A program made the translations under genes and the position numbers. The notes beneath the pieces are model-generated. The model was not told where the DNA came from and ran no database searches. It saw nothing but the letters and a program-made list of their open reading frames with translations. A stretch of 64,000 nt of DNA from Alicycliphilus denitrificans K601 (GTDB lineage Bacteria; Pseudomonadota; Gammaproteobacteria; Burkholderiales; Burkholderiaceae_C). Position 1 is the first letter of the stretch. Each line of letters starts with the position of its first letter. The stretch spans positions 4,372,501 through 4,436,500 of the forward strand of contig NC_015422.1 in NCBI RefSeq assembly GCF_000204645.1. The letters run 5' to 3'. This document shows, piece after piece, positions 17,919-26,553 of the stretch.

Positions 17919-18633
17919 CGGTTTCCTCCCGCCAGCCACCCGTCAGGCCCAGGGCCGCGATGGCGCGGCGCCAGCGCTTGTCCAGCGTGCCGTCGACCAC
18001 CATGCCGGCGGATTCCACCAGGCAATCGCCGGGCTCCACGGCGGCGTCCGCCAGCCACTGGATGCCGCCCGCGCCGAACTCCTCGCGCAGCGGCTGCTGC
18101 AGCGCCGCCCAGTCGGCGGGGTTCAGGCGCACCGTGGCCGCACGCCCCTCGCCGACCAGCATGGCCAGCGCCTCGCGCACCACGGGCAGCATGGCCTGGG
18201 GGTTGACGCCGATCTCCTGGCGCACCACCTGGCGGGCGATGTCGCACGCAAGCTGCAGCACCTCGCGGGCCATGGCCTGCTGCATGCCGGCAAGGCTGTC
18301 CTCCATGGCCTGCGCGAGTCGCGCCAGGCGCCCGGCGGCCTCGCGCCCCTGGCCGGCCACATATTCGTCCATGCGCTGCTGCCATTCCAGCCGCGCCTGC
18401 TCGCGCCCTTCGGCCAGGCCGCGCGCATGGCCCTCGTCATGCGCCTGCTGCACCAGGGCCTGATGCTCCGCATGGTCCATGGCGGGCAGCGGCTCGGGCT
18501 CGGGTACGTCCGCCTGCTCCACCAGGGGCCGCAGCGCATCGGCGCCATGCACGTCGCCAAAATCCCATTGCCTGACGTCGCCCACCTCCTCACGCGGAAT
18601 GAAGCGGGCGTAGTGGCGGTTGGCTCGTGTCAT
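17908..18633 (-). CDS. fliH: Flagellar export regulator FliH
   Basis: 241 residues. N-terminal FIPREEV(G/N)-type start, long amphipathic helix ([20 protein letters not shown]) and a C-terminal domain with [11 protein letters not shown], as in FliH, the peripheral-stalk partner that holds FliI and binds FliN. Lies between fliG and fliI. Confidence 0.92.
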   Translation of the reverse strand: MTRANRHYARFIPREEVGDVRQWDFGDVHGADALRPLVEQADVPEPEPLPAMDHAEHQALVQQAHDEGHARGLAEGREQARLEWQQRMDEYVAGQGREAAGRLARLAQAMEDSLAGMQQAMAREVLQLACDIARQVVRQEIGVNPQAMLPVVREALAMLVGEGRAATVRLNPADWAALQQPLREEFGAGGIQWLADAAVEPGDCLVESAGMVVDGTLDKRWRRAIAALGLTGGWREETDAD

Positions 18634-18654
18634 GGGTCTACCTTGCCGCAGTCA

Positions 18655-19650
18655 TCAGACAAAGGCATCGTCGCCGCCGCCGCTGAGCGCGATCTGGCCC
18701 TCGTCGGCCAGGCGGCGCACGGTCTTGAGGATTTCCTTCTGCTGCGCCTCGACCTCGGACAGACGCATGGGCCCGCGCGACTCCAGATCCTCGCGCATGG
18801 CATCGGCGGCGCGCGAGGACATGTTGGCCAGGATCTTCTCGCGCACCTCGGGCTGCGCGCCCTTGAGTGCCACCACCAGCGTCTCCGAGGCCACCTCGCG
18901 CAGCACCGTCTGTATGGCTCGGCCGTCAAGCTTGGCGAGGTCGTCGAAGACGAACATCTTGTCCATGATCTTCTGCGCCAGGTCGATGTCGTGGTTGCGG
19001 ATGGCGTCGAGCACGGAGGCGTCCATGCCCGAGCCCAGCAGGTTGATGATCTCGGCCGCGGTCTTGATGCCGCCCAGCGAGCTCTTGCGCACCTTGTCGC
19101 CGCCGGCCAGCACCTTGTACAGCACTTCGTTGAGGTCCTTGAGCGCCGTGGGCTGTATGCCCTCCAGCGTGGCGATGCGCAGCATGATCTCGCCGCGCTG
19201 GCGCTCGGTGAGCTGCGCCAGGATCTCGGAGGACTGCTCCGGGTCCAGGTGCACCAGGATGGCTGCCACGATCTGCGGATGCTCGTTGCGCAGCAGCTCG
19301 GCCACGGATAGCGGGTCCATCCACTTCAGGCTCTCGATGCCCGAGACGTCGCCGCCCTGCAGGATGCGGTCGATCAGCAGCGCGGCCTTGTCGTCGCCCA
19401 GCGCGCGCTTGAGCACGGCGCGCACGTAGTTGCCTGTGTCGGACACCAGCAGGCTCTGCGCCGCCGCGTCGTTGGTGAAGCGATTGAGAACCTCGTCTAC
19501 CTTCTCCTTGGACACGGTGCGCATGCGGGCGATGGTCTCGCCAAGCCGCTGCACCTCCTTGGGCGACAGGTGCTTGAAGACCTCGGCGGCTTCCTCCTCG
19601 CCAAGGGACATCAGCATGATCGCCGCGTCATTCAGGCCCTGCTCATCCAT
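18655..19650 (-). CDS. fliG: Flagellar motor switch protein FliG
   Basis: 331 residues. N-terminal FliF-binding domain (AAIMLMSLGEEEAAEVFKHL), middle domain with the EHPQ motif (LLRNEHPQIVAAILVHLDPE) and C-terminal torque domain (KIMDKMFVFDDLAKLDGRAI) with charged residues that face MotA. Ends with GGGDDAFV. Normal length; starts 30 bp after fliF. Confidence 0.97.
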   Translation of the reverse strand: MDEQGLNDAAIMLMSLGEEEAAEVFKHLSPKEVQRLGETIARMRTVSKEKVDEVLNRFTNDAAAQSLLVSDTGNYVRAVLKRALGDDKAALLIDRILQGGDVSGIESLKWMDPLSVAELLRNEHPQIVAAILVHLDPEQSSEILAQLTERQRGEIMLRIATLEGIQPTALKDLNEVLYKVLAGGDKVRKSSLGGIKTAAEIINLLGSGMDASVLDAIRNHDIDLAQKIMDKMFVFDDLAKLDGRAIQTVLREVASETLVVALKGAQPEVREKILANMSSRAADAMREDLESRGPMRLSEVEAQQKEILKTVRRLADEGQIALSGGGDDAFV

Positions 19651-19680
19651 ACCGGTTCACCCTTGTCTGATTCGTCGGGA

Positions 19681-21375
19681 TCATTCGCCATTGACCCAGG
19701 TCTTGAGGATGTTGGCCACGGCCACGGGGTTGTCGCGCGCGAGCTTGCGCGCATCCTCCAGGCGCAGTTGCTCGGCCGTGGGCTGCAGGTCCTGCGGCTG
19801 CACCGGCGCCGGCAGCGCGGGACGCTCCAGCTCTTCGGCGGCGATGGCGCTCAGCTGCCCGCCGCCCTCCTGCGGCCCCATGGCCGGCACGCCCCGCGGG
19901 CGCGCCTTGAGCAGCGGCCGCACCAGGCCCAGCAGCAGCAGGGCCACGGCCAGCGAGATGCCCACGGGCCAGCCCAGGTTCCTGGCCAGCTCCACCACCT
20001 CGGGCTGCTTCCACAGCGGCAGATCGACGCTGGGCGTGTCCTCGACCAGGAAGGGGGCATTCATCAGGTTCACCGAGTCGCCGCGCTCCTTGTTGAAGCC
20101 GATGGTCTCGCGCACCAGTGCCGTCATCTGCTCGATCTGCTCGGGCGAGAGCGCCTTGTTCACCGCCGGCTTGCCCGGGGCCTCGCTCACGCTCTGGTAG
20201 TTGACCACCACGGCCGCGTTCACGCGCTTGATGGCGCCGGCCCCCGCGCGCGTCACGCGCGTGGTCTTGTCCACCTCGTAGTTGGTGATGGATTCGCGTT
20301 TGCCGCCGGCCTGCTGGCCCGCCTGCTGCGCGTTGGCGGCCGTGGGCGGCGGGTTCGCGCCGTTGATGGGCGCGGTGGAGCCCTGCGGCGGCTGGTTGCT
20401 CACCGCGCCGGGCACGCCCGTGGGCGGCTGCGCCGCCGGCGCCGCGCCGCTCTCCACGATCTGCTGGCTGCGCACGGCGCTCGCGTCGGGCGACAAATTG
20501 GGGCGGTGCTGCTCGGAGGTGGACTCGGTCTGGCTGAAATCCACCTCGGCCGTCACCTGGGCCTTGACGTTGTTCTTGCCCACCACGGGTTCGAGCAGGT
20601 CCAGGATGCGGCGCGTGTACTGCTGCTCGATCTGCTGCACGTAGGCGAGCTGCTGCGCGTCCACGCCGCTGCCGGCGCCCCCGTCGGGCGACTGCGACAG
20701 CAGCTTGCCCGTGTCGTCGAGCACGCTCACGGCCGAGGGCGCGAGCTCGGGCACGCTGGAGGCCACCAGGTGCACGATGCCCGCGATCTGCGTCCTATCC
20801 AGGATGCGCCCCGGGTACAGGGTGAGCAGCACCGAGGCCGAGGGCTTCTGCTGCTCGCGGAAGAACCCGTTCTGGTTGGGCAACGCCAGGTGCACGCGCG
20901 CGCTCTGCACCGAGGCCAGCGCCTGGATGGAGCGTGTGAGCTCGCCCTCGAGCCCGCGCTGGAAATTGAGCCGCTCCTGGAACTGGGTCACGCCGAAGCG
21001 GTTCGTCTCCATGAGCTCGAAGCCCGTCACCGAGCCCTTGGGCAAGCCCTGCGTGGCCAGGCGCAGGCGCACGTCGTGCACGCGCTCGGCCGGCACCATG
21101 ATGGCGCCGCCGCCCTCTGTGTATTTGTAGGGCACGTTCATCTGCGCCAGCTGGGCCACGATGGCGCCACCGTCCTTGTCGTTCAGGCCCGAGAACAGCA
21201 CCCGGTACTCGGGCTGGCGGCCGTAGAAGAAAACGGCCACCAGGACCGCCAGCAGCAGCGCGGCCGCGGCCCCCAGGCGCAGGCGCGCGCCGCGGTCGAG
21301 CGACGTCAGCCGCTGCTGCCAGCCGGCGCTGGCGGCGGGGGGCGGGGTAACGGGGACTTCGGCAACTGCAGACAT
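19681..21375 (-). CDS. fliF: Flagellar MS-ring protein FliF
   Basis: 564 residues. First membrane segment about 30-52 (AAAALLLAVLVAVFFYG), periplasmic YscJ-like domain (YRVLFSGLNDKDGGAIVAQL), long Pro/Gln/Asn-rich loop around 340-400, second membrane segment about 468-488 and a C-terminal FliG-binding tail. ATG at 21375 chosen as the family start; the frame stays open far upstream but that part overlaps fliE. First gene of the long minus-strand operon. Confidence 0.96.
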   Translation of the reverse strand: MSAVAEVPVTPPPAASAGWQQRLTSLDRGARLRLGAAAALLLAVLVAVFFYGRQPEYRVLFSGLNDKDGGAIVAQLAQMNVPYKYTEGGGAIMVPAERVHDVRLRLATQGLPKGSVTGFELMETNRFGVTQFQERLNFQRGLEGELTRSIQALASVQSARVHLALPNQNGFFREQQKPSASVLLTLYPGRILDRTQIAGIVHLVASSVPELAPSAVSVLDDTGKLLSQSPDGGAGSGVDAQQLAYVQQIEQQYTRRILDLLEPVVGKNNVKAQVTAEVDFSQTESTSEQHRPNLSPDASAVRSQQIVESGAAPAAQPPTGVPGAVSNQPPQGSTAPINGANPPPTAANAQQAGQQAGGKRESITNYEVDKTTRVTRAGAGAIKRVNAAVVVNYQSVSEAPGKPAVNKALSPEQIEQMTALVRETIGFNKERGDSVNLMNAPFLVEDTPSVDLPLWKQPEVVELARNLGWPVGISLAVALLLLGLVRPLLKARPRGVPAMGPQEGGGQLSAIAAEELERPALPAPVQPQDLQPTAEQLRLEDARKLARDNPVAVANILKTWVNGE

Positions 21376-21550
21376 CGTGCTTTCCACAAGAGGGCGGGCG
21401 CCAGATGGGACTTTGGCGGTGCAGCGATTATCAAAAGCCCCCGCCCCTGCGTTCGCCGGATAAGGCGCGCCTTTGGCCATCATTTCCCCACTCCGGCGCG
21501 GCCCCGGGCGCCTACGATCGCACCATCTCCCACCCCCGTCCCCACCCGCC
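21376..21550. promoter_or_regulatory. Divergent fliF / fliE intergenic region
   Basis: 175 bp between the starts of the minus-strand fliF operon and plus-strand fliE. It must hold both promoters. I see no clear sigma-28 element; class II (FlhDC-dependent sigma-70) control is expected from enteric and Burkholderiales flagellar systems but no operator can be assigned by eye. Confidence 0.5.
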
Positions 21551-21862
21551 ATGGATCTGCGCATCGCCAGCAACCAGTTCCCCCTCACCGGCACCCAGGT
21601 GGCGCGCCGCGCCGCCGCGCCGCAGGAGGGCACGCAGGAAGTGGGTTTCTCCTCCGCCTTCAAGAACGCCCTGCAGTCGGTGAGCGCCGCCCAGGACCGC
21701 GCCAGCGACCTGCAGCGCGAGGTGCAGCTGGAAAACCCCAAGGTCAGCATCGAGGAAACCATGGTCGCCATGCAAAAGGCGCAGATCGGCTTCCAGGCCA
21801 CGCTGCACGTGCGCAACCGCATGGTGCAGGCCTATACCGACATCATGAACATGCAGGTGTGA
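21551..21862 (+). CDS. fliE: Flagellar hook-basal body protein FliE
   Basis: 103 residues, joins MS ring and rod. Conserved C-terminal half (SFSSAFKNAL-like start, then EETMVAMQKAQIGFQATLHV and VQAYTDIMNMQV). ATG at 21551 gives the usual length of about 105 residues. Transcribed away from fliF. Confidence 0.95.
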   Translation: MDLRIASNQFPLTGTQVARRAAAPQEGTQEVGFSSAFKNALQSVSAAQDRASDLQREVQLENPKVSIEETMVAMQKAQIGFQATLHVRNRMVQAYTDIMNMQV

Positions 21863-21887
21863 GGCCCATCCAGGGGACTCCTGATTC

Positions 21888-21931
21888 GATAGCTGCAGGC
21901 GCTCCATCCATGAGCGCTACAGCCACTTTTA
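21888..21931 (+). repeat. Dispersed ATAGCTGC repeat copy
   Basis: Reads ATAGCTGCAGGCGCTCCATC and continues into GAGCGCTACAGCC, so AGGCGCTC and GAGCGCTA form an imperfect hairpin. It lies just after the fliE stop and may end that transcript. Confidence 0.65.
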
Positions 21932-21994
21932 TCCAAATTCCCCCACCCCCATCATCCCTCGGAGGAAAAGGGGTCCGCATGGCATCGCGCCAGG

Positions 21995-22030
21995 AATAAA
22001 AAGAGCCGGCCACCTCGCGGTGCCGGCTCT
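21995..22030 (-). terminator. Intrinsic terminator of the fliDST operon
   Basis: Stem arms AGAGCCGGC (22002-22010) and GCCGGCTCT (22022-22030) around a short loop. On the minus strand the hairpin is followed by TTTTTATT (22002 down to 21995). It stands 48 bp after the fliT stop. Confidence 0.85.
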
Positions 22031-22077
22031 CCAGCCTTGGACTCGTCCAACGCGGCGCCACCACGCCGCGGCATGCA

Positions 22078-22377
22078 TCAGTGCATCACCTGCAGCTGGC
22101 CCTCAAACAAATGCTCGAACTGCGTCAGCCAGGGTTCGGCCAGGACGCGGATCTGCGCATCATTGCGCAGGATGCGCTGCATGATGCGCGCCTTCTCCTT
22201 GCGCTGCGCAGGCTCCAGTTCTTGCTGCTGCGACTGGTAGCGCAGCTGCTCGATGAGCACGGCGCAGGCGCCCTCGCAGCGCACCACCTCGTCCCAGTCC
22301 TTGAGGCGGGCGGCCTCCAGCATCTTGGCGCTGCTGTTCTCGATGGCCTTGTAGTAGTCAATCAGCATTTCTGGCAT
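22078..22377 (-). CDS. fliT: Flagellar filament-cap chaperone FliT
   Basis: 99 residues, all helical, with MLEAARLKDWDEVVRCEGAC and a C-terminal FEHLFEGQLQV, fitting FliT, the export chaperone of FliD. Assignment rests on size, helical make-up and position right after fliS (3-bp gap). In enterics FliT also tempers FlhDC; whether it does here is unknown. Confidence 0.82.
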   Translation of the reverse strand: MPEMLIDYYKAIENSSAKMLEAARLKDWDEVVRCEGACAVLIEQLRYQSQQQELEPAQRKEKARIMQRILRNDAQIRVLAEPWLTQFEHLFEGQLQVMH

Positions 22378-22380
22378 GTC

Positions 22381-22821
22381 TCAGGCCTCCATCAGCGCGG
22401 GTTGCGCCATGTCATTGGCCGCGGCGTTGCTTTTCTTCATCTCGTTCCAGCCCTGGGCAATGGGCGCTATCAGGCGCGCCACCTCCTGCAGCAGGGCATC
22501 GTCGTTGCGTACATTGGCCTGAATCAGGCGGCCCAGACTGTAGTCGTACACGGCGCCCAGATTCTCGGCCAAGGCGCCGCCGCCCTTGCGGTCCAACGCC
22601 GTCATCAGTCCCTCTTCCAGAATGCGCACCGCCTTGGCGATGCTGTTGCACTTGGTCGGCACGTCACCGCGCGCCAGCGCGCCGCGGGCGGTGGCGATGG
22701 CGTTCAGCACGCCCTCGTACAGCAGGCTGACCAACTGGTGCTGGTCGATGGTGTGCATGCTGGTCTCGACGTTGATGCGCTGGTATGCGGAAGCAGCGCG
22801 GGGGTTCATGGCGGTGAACAT
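22381..22821 (-). CDS. fliS: Flagellin export chaperone FliS
   Basis: 146 residues. Family features: AASAYQRINVETSMHTIDQH, LVSLLYEGVLNAIATARGAL and CNSIAKAVRILEEGLMTALD. Binds the flagellin C-terminus and prevents early polymerisation. ATG at 22821 has AAGGA upstream; ATG at 22809 is a close alternative. Between fliD and fliT. Confidence 0.94.
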   Translation of the reverse strand: MFTAMNPRAASAYQRINVETSMHTIDQHQLVSLLYEGVLNAIATARGALARGDVPTKCNSIAKAVRILEEGLMTALDRKGGGALAENLGAVYDYSLGRLIQANVRNDDALLQEVARLIAPIAQGWNEMKKSNAAANDMAQPALMEA

Positions 22822-22887
22822 GGCATTGGTCCTTGAGCTTGGCTTGCTATTCAATTTATCGGCACTGCGCCGCCGAACTGAAGCCTT

Positions 22888-24333
22888 TTACGAGGACTTG
22901 TTCCAGGTGGTCACCTGCTGGGCTATATAGGTGCTGAGCGCGTTCAGGGAAGCCATCTTCGTGTCCAGCGCCGTGTATTGTTGCGTGAGGCTCTTCTCCA
23001 GCCGGTCGGCCCGGTCGTTGATGCGCTCGACCTCCTTGGCGTTGAGCTTGAGCGCGCTGTCGTAGGTCTTGGTCTTGGTGGCGAAGAAGCCGTCGCTGGC
23101 CAGCAGCTTGTCTGTCACGGCCTTGAATTTACCGGCGAAACCTTCCGTCCCGTCGCCGTCATCGGGCCCGCGGAAGAACGCCTTGACCGCATCGGGGTCC
23201 TCCATGGCCTTGTTGAACTTGGTGGCGTCGAGCTCCAGGGAACCGTCCGGGGACAGGTTCCCCGAGCCCAGGCCACCCGCCGACACCACGCCCACGGCCG
23301 ACAGGTTCCTGAGCACCCCCGAGCCGTTGACCGACTGCAGCGCCATGCGCAAGGTGTTCTGCAGGGTCATGACGGTGGAATCGCCCTGCAGCAGCGCGGA
23401 CGTCTGGGTCTCCTTGTCGTACTTCGTCGACTCGTTCAAGGCGCTGTTGACGGCGTTGTAAGCCGCGACGAAGGCCTCGATGTTCTTCTTGACGGCCGAG
23501 CTGTCCTTCTCCACGGTGACCGTCACCGGCTCGGTCGTCACCTTGGCGGCCGTGAAGGTCACACCCGCCACCGTATCGGCAAAGGCATTGGTCGGCGAGC
23601 TCACGGCAATGCCGTTGACCGTGGCGTTGGCGTTCCTGGCGTACTCCGTCGTGGCCCCCGCCACCAGGCGAGACAGGCCGGCGCCATCGTCATTGCCGCC
23701 GTCGGCGTCGGCCACGCTCAGGCGGTAGCCCGCGGCCTCGCCCGTGGCATTGCTGCGCAGCAGCAGGCGCTCGCCCGTGCCGTCGTTGAGCACGGTCGCC
23801 GTCACGCCGGCCTTGGCGCCGTTGATCTTGCTGGCCACGTCGGCCAGGGTGTCGGTGGCACTCACGTCGATGCTCACGGCGGTGGCACTGCCTGCGGTGA
23901 ACGCCTTGGGATCGCCCGCCCAGGAGCCGATCTCCACGGTCAGCGTTCCCTCGCCCACGGGCTGCTTGGTCGGCTGAAGCGCCGCCGAAATGGAGGATTG
24001 CGCGGTGGCCAGGTTCTGCACCTGCACGCTGAAGGAGGTTGCGGCCGCACCGCCCACGGCGCTGACGGAAACGGCGTCGGTGTTGGAGGACGACGCCTTC
24101 ACCCCATTCCAGCCCGTGACGCTGTTGAGCTTGCCCGCCGCATCGGCCAGCGCCGACACCAGCGACTTGAACTGCCCGAAGGCCGACACCTTGGCATTGG
24201 TCACGGCCGCCTGCTGCTGCAGGCCGCCGGTCTTGGTGATAGGGAGCTTCACCGCATCGACCGAGGCCTTGATGAGCGCATTGACATCGACGTTGCCGCC
24301 CAGGCCGATGCCGATCGATGAAAAACTTGCCAT
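22888..24333 (-). CDS. fliD: Flagellar filament-capping protein FliD
   Basis: 481 residues. N-terminal FliD_N domain (FSSIGIGLGGNVDVNALIKA), variable middle, and FliD_C with coiled-coil end (RINDRADRLEKSLTQQYTAL) and ALSTYIAQQVTTWN. HAP2 cap guiding flagellin polymerisation. First gene of the fliD-fliS-fliT run, downstream of the minus-strand flagellin. Confidence 0.95.
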   Translation of the reverse strand: MASFSSIGIGLGGNVDVNALIKASVDAVKLPITKTGGLQQQAAVTNAKVSAFGQFKSLVSALADAAGKLNSVTGWNGVKASSSNTDAVSVSAVGGAAATSFSVQVQNLATAQSSISAALQPTKQPVGEGTLTVEIGSWAGDPKAFTAGSATAVSIDVSATDTLADVASKINGAKAGVTATVLNDGTGERLLLRSNATGEAAGYRLSVADADGGNDDGAGLSRLVAGATTEYARNANATVNGIAVSSPTNAFADTVAGVTFTAAKVTTEPVTVTVEKDSSAVKKNIEAFVAAYNAVNSALNESTKYDKETQTSALLQGDSTVMTLQNTLRMALQSVNGSGVLRNLSAVGVVSAGGLGSGNLSPDGSLELDATKFNKAMEDPDAVKAFFRGPDDGDGTEGFAGKFKAVTDKLLASDGFFATKTKTYDSALKLNAKEVERINDRADRLEKSLTQQYTALDTKMASLNALSTYIAQQVTTWNKSS

Positions 24334-24485
24334 GCCTTACCTCCGTATGCGCGCCGGCCAATTCCGTGACGCCAGAAATTATCGACTTCGCAGGGCCATG
24401 GCATCGCGCCGATAAATAGGGGAGAAAGCCTTCAATCTCCCGCGTCATCGCCGATGCCGGCGCTGCGTTTGCTGAAAGGCACGAC

Positions 24486-24511
24486 GCGGCGGCGAGACAA
24501 CTCGCCGCCGC
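24486..24511 (-). terminator. Strong hairpin downstream of fliC1
   Basis: Perfect 11-bp GC-rich stem GCGGCGGCGAG / CTCGCCGCCGC with an ACAA loop, 54 bp past the fliC1 stop. No clear T-tract follows on the minus strand, so it may act as a terminator or as a 3'-stabilising element of the flagellin mRNA. Confidence 0.6.
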
Positions 24512-24565
24512 GCGCCCGGGGCCATCACGGGGGCCATGCCTTGCGGCGCGGCCCCTGGCGCTGCA

Positions 24566-26026
24566 TCAGCGCAGCAGCGACAGCACACCCTGGGGCAGCT
24601 GGTTGGCCTGGGCCACCATGGCGGTGCCGGCCTGCTGCAGGATCTGGGTGCGCGACAGGTTGGCGGTCTCGGACGCGAAGTCGGCGTCCTGGATGCGGCT
24701 GCGCGAGGCGGACATGTTCTCGGACGAGGTCTGCAGGTTGTTCACCGCGGTCTCGAAGCGCGACTGCAGGGCACCGAAGCTGGCGCGCTGGCCGTTCACC
24801 GCCGCGAGGGCCGAGTCGATGATCTTCAGCGCCTTGGTCGAGCCCTCGACCGTGCTGACGTCGATGGTGTTGACCGAGTTCAGCTTCGAGGCGCCAGCCG
24901 ACACATACGCCGAAGTACCACCCATCGAGAAGCCCTTGTCGGACGAGAACTCCACCGTGCCGCGCGTCACGCCCGTCCCCGTAGAAGCCGCCACGGTGAG
25001 CGCGGCACCGAACTTCAACGAACCATCCGTCTGGCTCGCCGTGGTCGGCGCATCCAGCGCAGCCATCGTGAACGCAGCAGTTGCACTCTTGTTGGCGATG
25101 TCGATATTGGCGCCCGAATCATTGATCAAGAGGAGGCCGTCGCCGCTGGCGTTGACCTTGGCGGTGATGCCGGTCTTGGACGACACATCGTTGAACGCCT
25201 TCACCGCCCCGGCAAGGTCCTTGGCGTCGGTCGCGTTGAAGGTGATGGTCGATGCCGTGGTCGTGTCGTCGCCCTTCACCTCCAGCTGGAACGAACCCGA
25301 GAATGCGGTGAGCTTGAGTTCCGTCACGTTGCGTGCCGAAGCGGTCACGCCCGTGGTGTCTGCCACGGCATTGACCGCCGCGGCAATCTTCGCCGCGGTA
25401 TCGGCGGCATCGACGTTCACGGTCTTGGCCTGCAGGCCGTTCACGATCACCGTGGCAGCGCCCGAGGCAGGCGCCGTGGCAGCCGCCGCCTGGTTGGCGG
25501 ACTGGGCCAGGTTGGTGCCATAGGTAGTGGTACGGAAGTTGCCCGTGGTGGCGGTGATGGTCTGGTTGGCATTGGCGCCCACCTGGAAGGTGGCCGAGCC
25601 GAAGGAGCCGTCCAGCAGCTTCTGGCCATTGAACTCGGTGGTCACGGAGATGCGGTCCAGTTCGGACAGCAGCTGGCCCACCTCGGCCTGGATGGCCTTG
25701 CGGTCGCTGGCCGAGTTCGTGGCGTTGGCCGACTGCACCGAGAGTTCGCGCACGCGCTGCAGGATGTCGCCCGAGGCCTTGAGCGCGCCCTCGGCCGTCT
25801 GCGCCATCGAAATGCCGTCGTTGGCATTGCGCACCGCCTGGTTCAGGCCGCGGATCTGGCTGGTGAAGCGTTCGGAGATGGCCAGGCCCGCGGCGTCGTC
25901 CTTGGCGCTGTTGATGCGCAGGCCCGAAGACAGGCGCTGGATGGAGGTGTTGAGCGAATTCTGGCTGACGCCCAGGTTGCGCTGGGCGGTGAGCGAGGCG
26001 ACGTTGGTATTGATGGTCGATGCCAT
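24566..26026 (-). CDS. fliC: Flagellin, copy 1
   Basis: 486 residues, major filament protein. N-terminal D0/D1 ([40 protein letters not shown]) and C-terminal D1/D0 ([20 protein letters not shown], ending [11 protein letters not shown]) are typical; the middle is Ala/Thr/Ser-rich with few charges. Has AGGAG before the ATG and a good sigma-28 promoter about 150 bp upstream. Its first 193 nt are identical, in inverted orientation, to those of copy 2, and two long inner stretches also match almost perfectly. The downstream glycosylation genes suggest the filament is glycosylated. Confidence 0.96.
   Translation of the reverse strand: MASTINTNVASLTAQRNLGVSQNSLNTSIQRLSSGLRINSAKDDAAGLAISERFTSQIRGLNQAVRNANDGISMAQTAEGALKASGDILQRVRELSVQSANATNSASDRKAIQAEVGQLLSELDRISVTTEFNGQKLLDGSFGSATFQVGANANQTITATTGNFRTTTYGTNLAQSANQAAAATAPASGAATVIVNGLQAKTVNVDAADTAAKIAAAVNAVADTTGVTASARNVTELKLTAFSGSFQLEVKGDDTTTASTITFNATDAKDLAGAVKAFNDVSSKTGITAKVNASGDGLLLINDSGANIDIANKSATAAFTMAALDAPTTASQTDGSLKFGAALTVAASTGTGVTRGTVEFSSDKGFSMGGTSAYVSAGASKLNSVNTIDVSTVEGSTKALKIIDSALAAVNGQRASFGALQSRFETAVNNLQTSSENMSASRSRIQDADFASETANLSRTQILQQAGTAMVAQANQLPQGVLSLLR
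25834..26026 (-). repeat. Flagellin inverted repeat, left arm
   Basis: 193 bp, identical base for base to the reverse complement of 26361-26553. It covers the first 64 codons of fliC1 and ends where the copies first differ (GTG versus GCA codon). Long enough for homologous recombination. Confidence 0.9.
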
Positions 26027-26360
26027 GGCAAATCTCCTGAAAAGAACCGACTGGATATGGCGTTGCCGCCTACTGGGCCCAGAACCGTCTGGCCTCAGGG
26101 TTCACAGTGCCCTGGCGGGCCCTCTGTTGAACGGCGGGTCGTCACTTCTTGTTTCAAACGGCCCGTTGAATGTGTTTTCGGGACGTGCTTGAAAAACTTT
26201 AGGGGCGAATCCGTGGATTGGATGGTTTTCGCGCCGTTTATCCAGCCAACGCCCTGATGGCGGCTGCCCACAATCCGCTCATCGTTCCCTTACCGTCGGC
26301 CGCAGGGGCAACGCTTGAGCCGGCAGAAGTTTTTCCATTCAGCCACGCAGGAGTTCCGCC
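26027..26360. promoter_or_regulatory. Shared flagellin promoter region between two inverted gene copies
   Basis: 334-bp divergent spacer. It holds AGGAG ribosome-binding sites next to each ATG (slightly different sequences) and one convincing sigma-28 promoter pointing at fliC1. I found no equally good sigma-28 element pointing at fliC2. Recombination between the flanking arms would invert exactly this block. Confidence 0.75.
26175..26201 (-). promoter_or_regulatory. Sigma-28 promoter of fliC1
   Basis: Minus strand: -35 TAAAGTTT (26201-26194), 11-nt spacer, -10 CCCGAAAA (26182-26175). The -35 matches the enteric sigma-28 consensus in all eight positions, the -10 (GCCGATAA) in six of eight, and the spacer has the right length. 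FliA is encoded at 43492. Confidence 0.85.
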
Positions 26361-26553
26361 ATGGCATCGACCATCAATACCAACGTCGCCTCGCTCACCG
26401 CCCAGCGCAACCTGGGCGTCAGCCAGAATTCGCTCAACACCTCCATCCAGCGCCTGTCTTCGGGCCTGCGCATCAACAGCGCCAAGGACGACGCCGCGGG
26501 CCTGGCCATCTCCGAACGCTTCACCAGCCAGATCCGCGGCCTGAACCAGGCGG
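26361..26553 (+). repeat. Flagellin inverted repeat, right arm
   Basis: 193 bp, perfect reverse complement of 25834-26026; first 64 codons of fliC2. Confidence 0.9.

Noticed and set aside
15984..18206. 740-codon plus-strand frame over fliJ-fliI-fliH
   Set aside because: Antisense shadow of well-supported genes; no family resemblance.
19570..21999. 809-codon plus-strand frame over fliF
   Set aside because: Antisense shadow; the end overlaps fliE in another frame.
24408..24415. GCCGATAA, a perfect sigma-28 -10 box on the plus strand upstream of fliD
   Set aside because: Points away from fliD and has no -35 element at 11 nt; no gene starts downstream on that strand.
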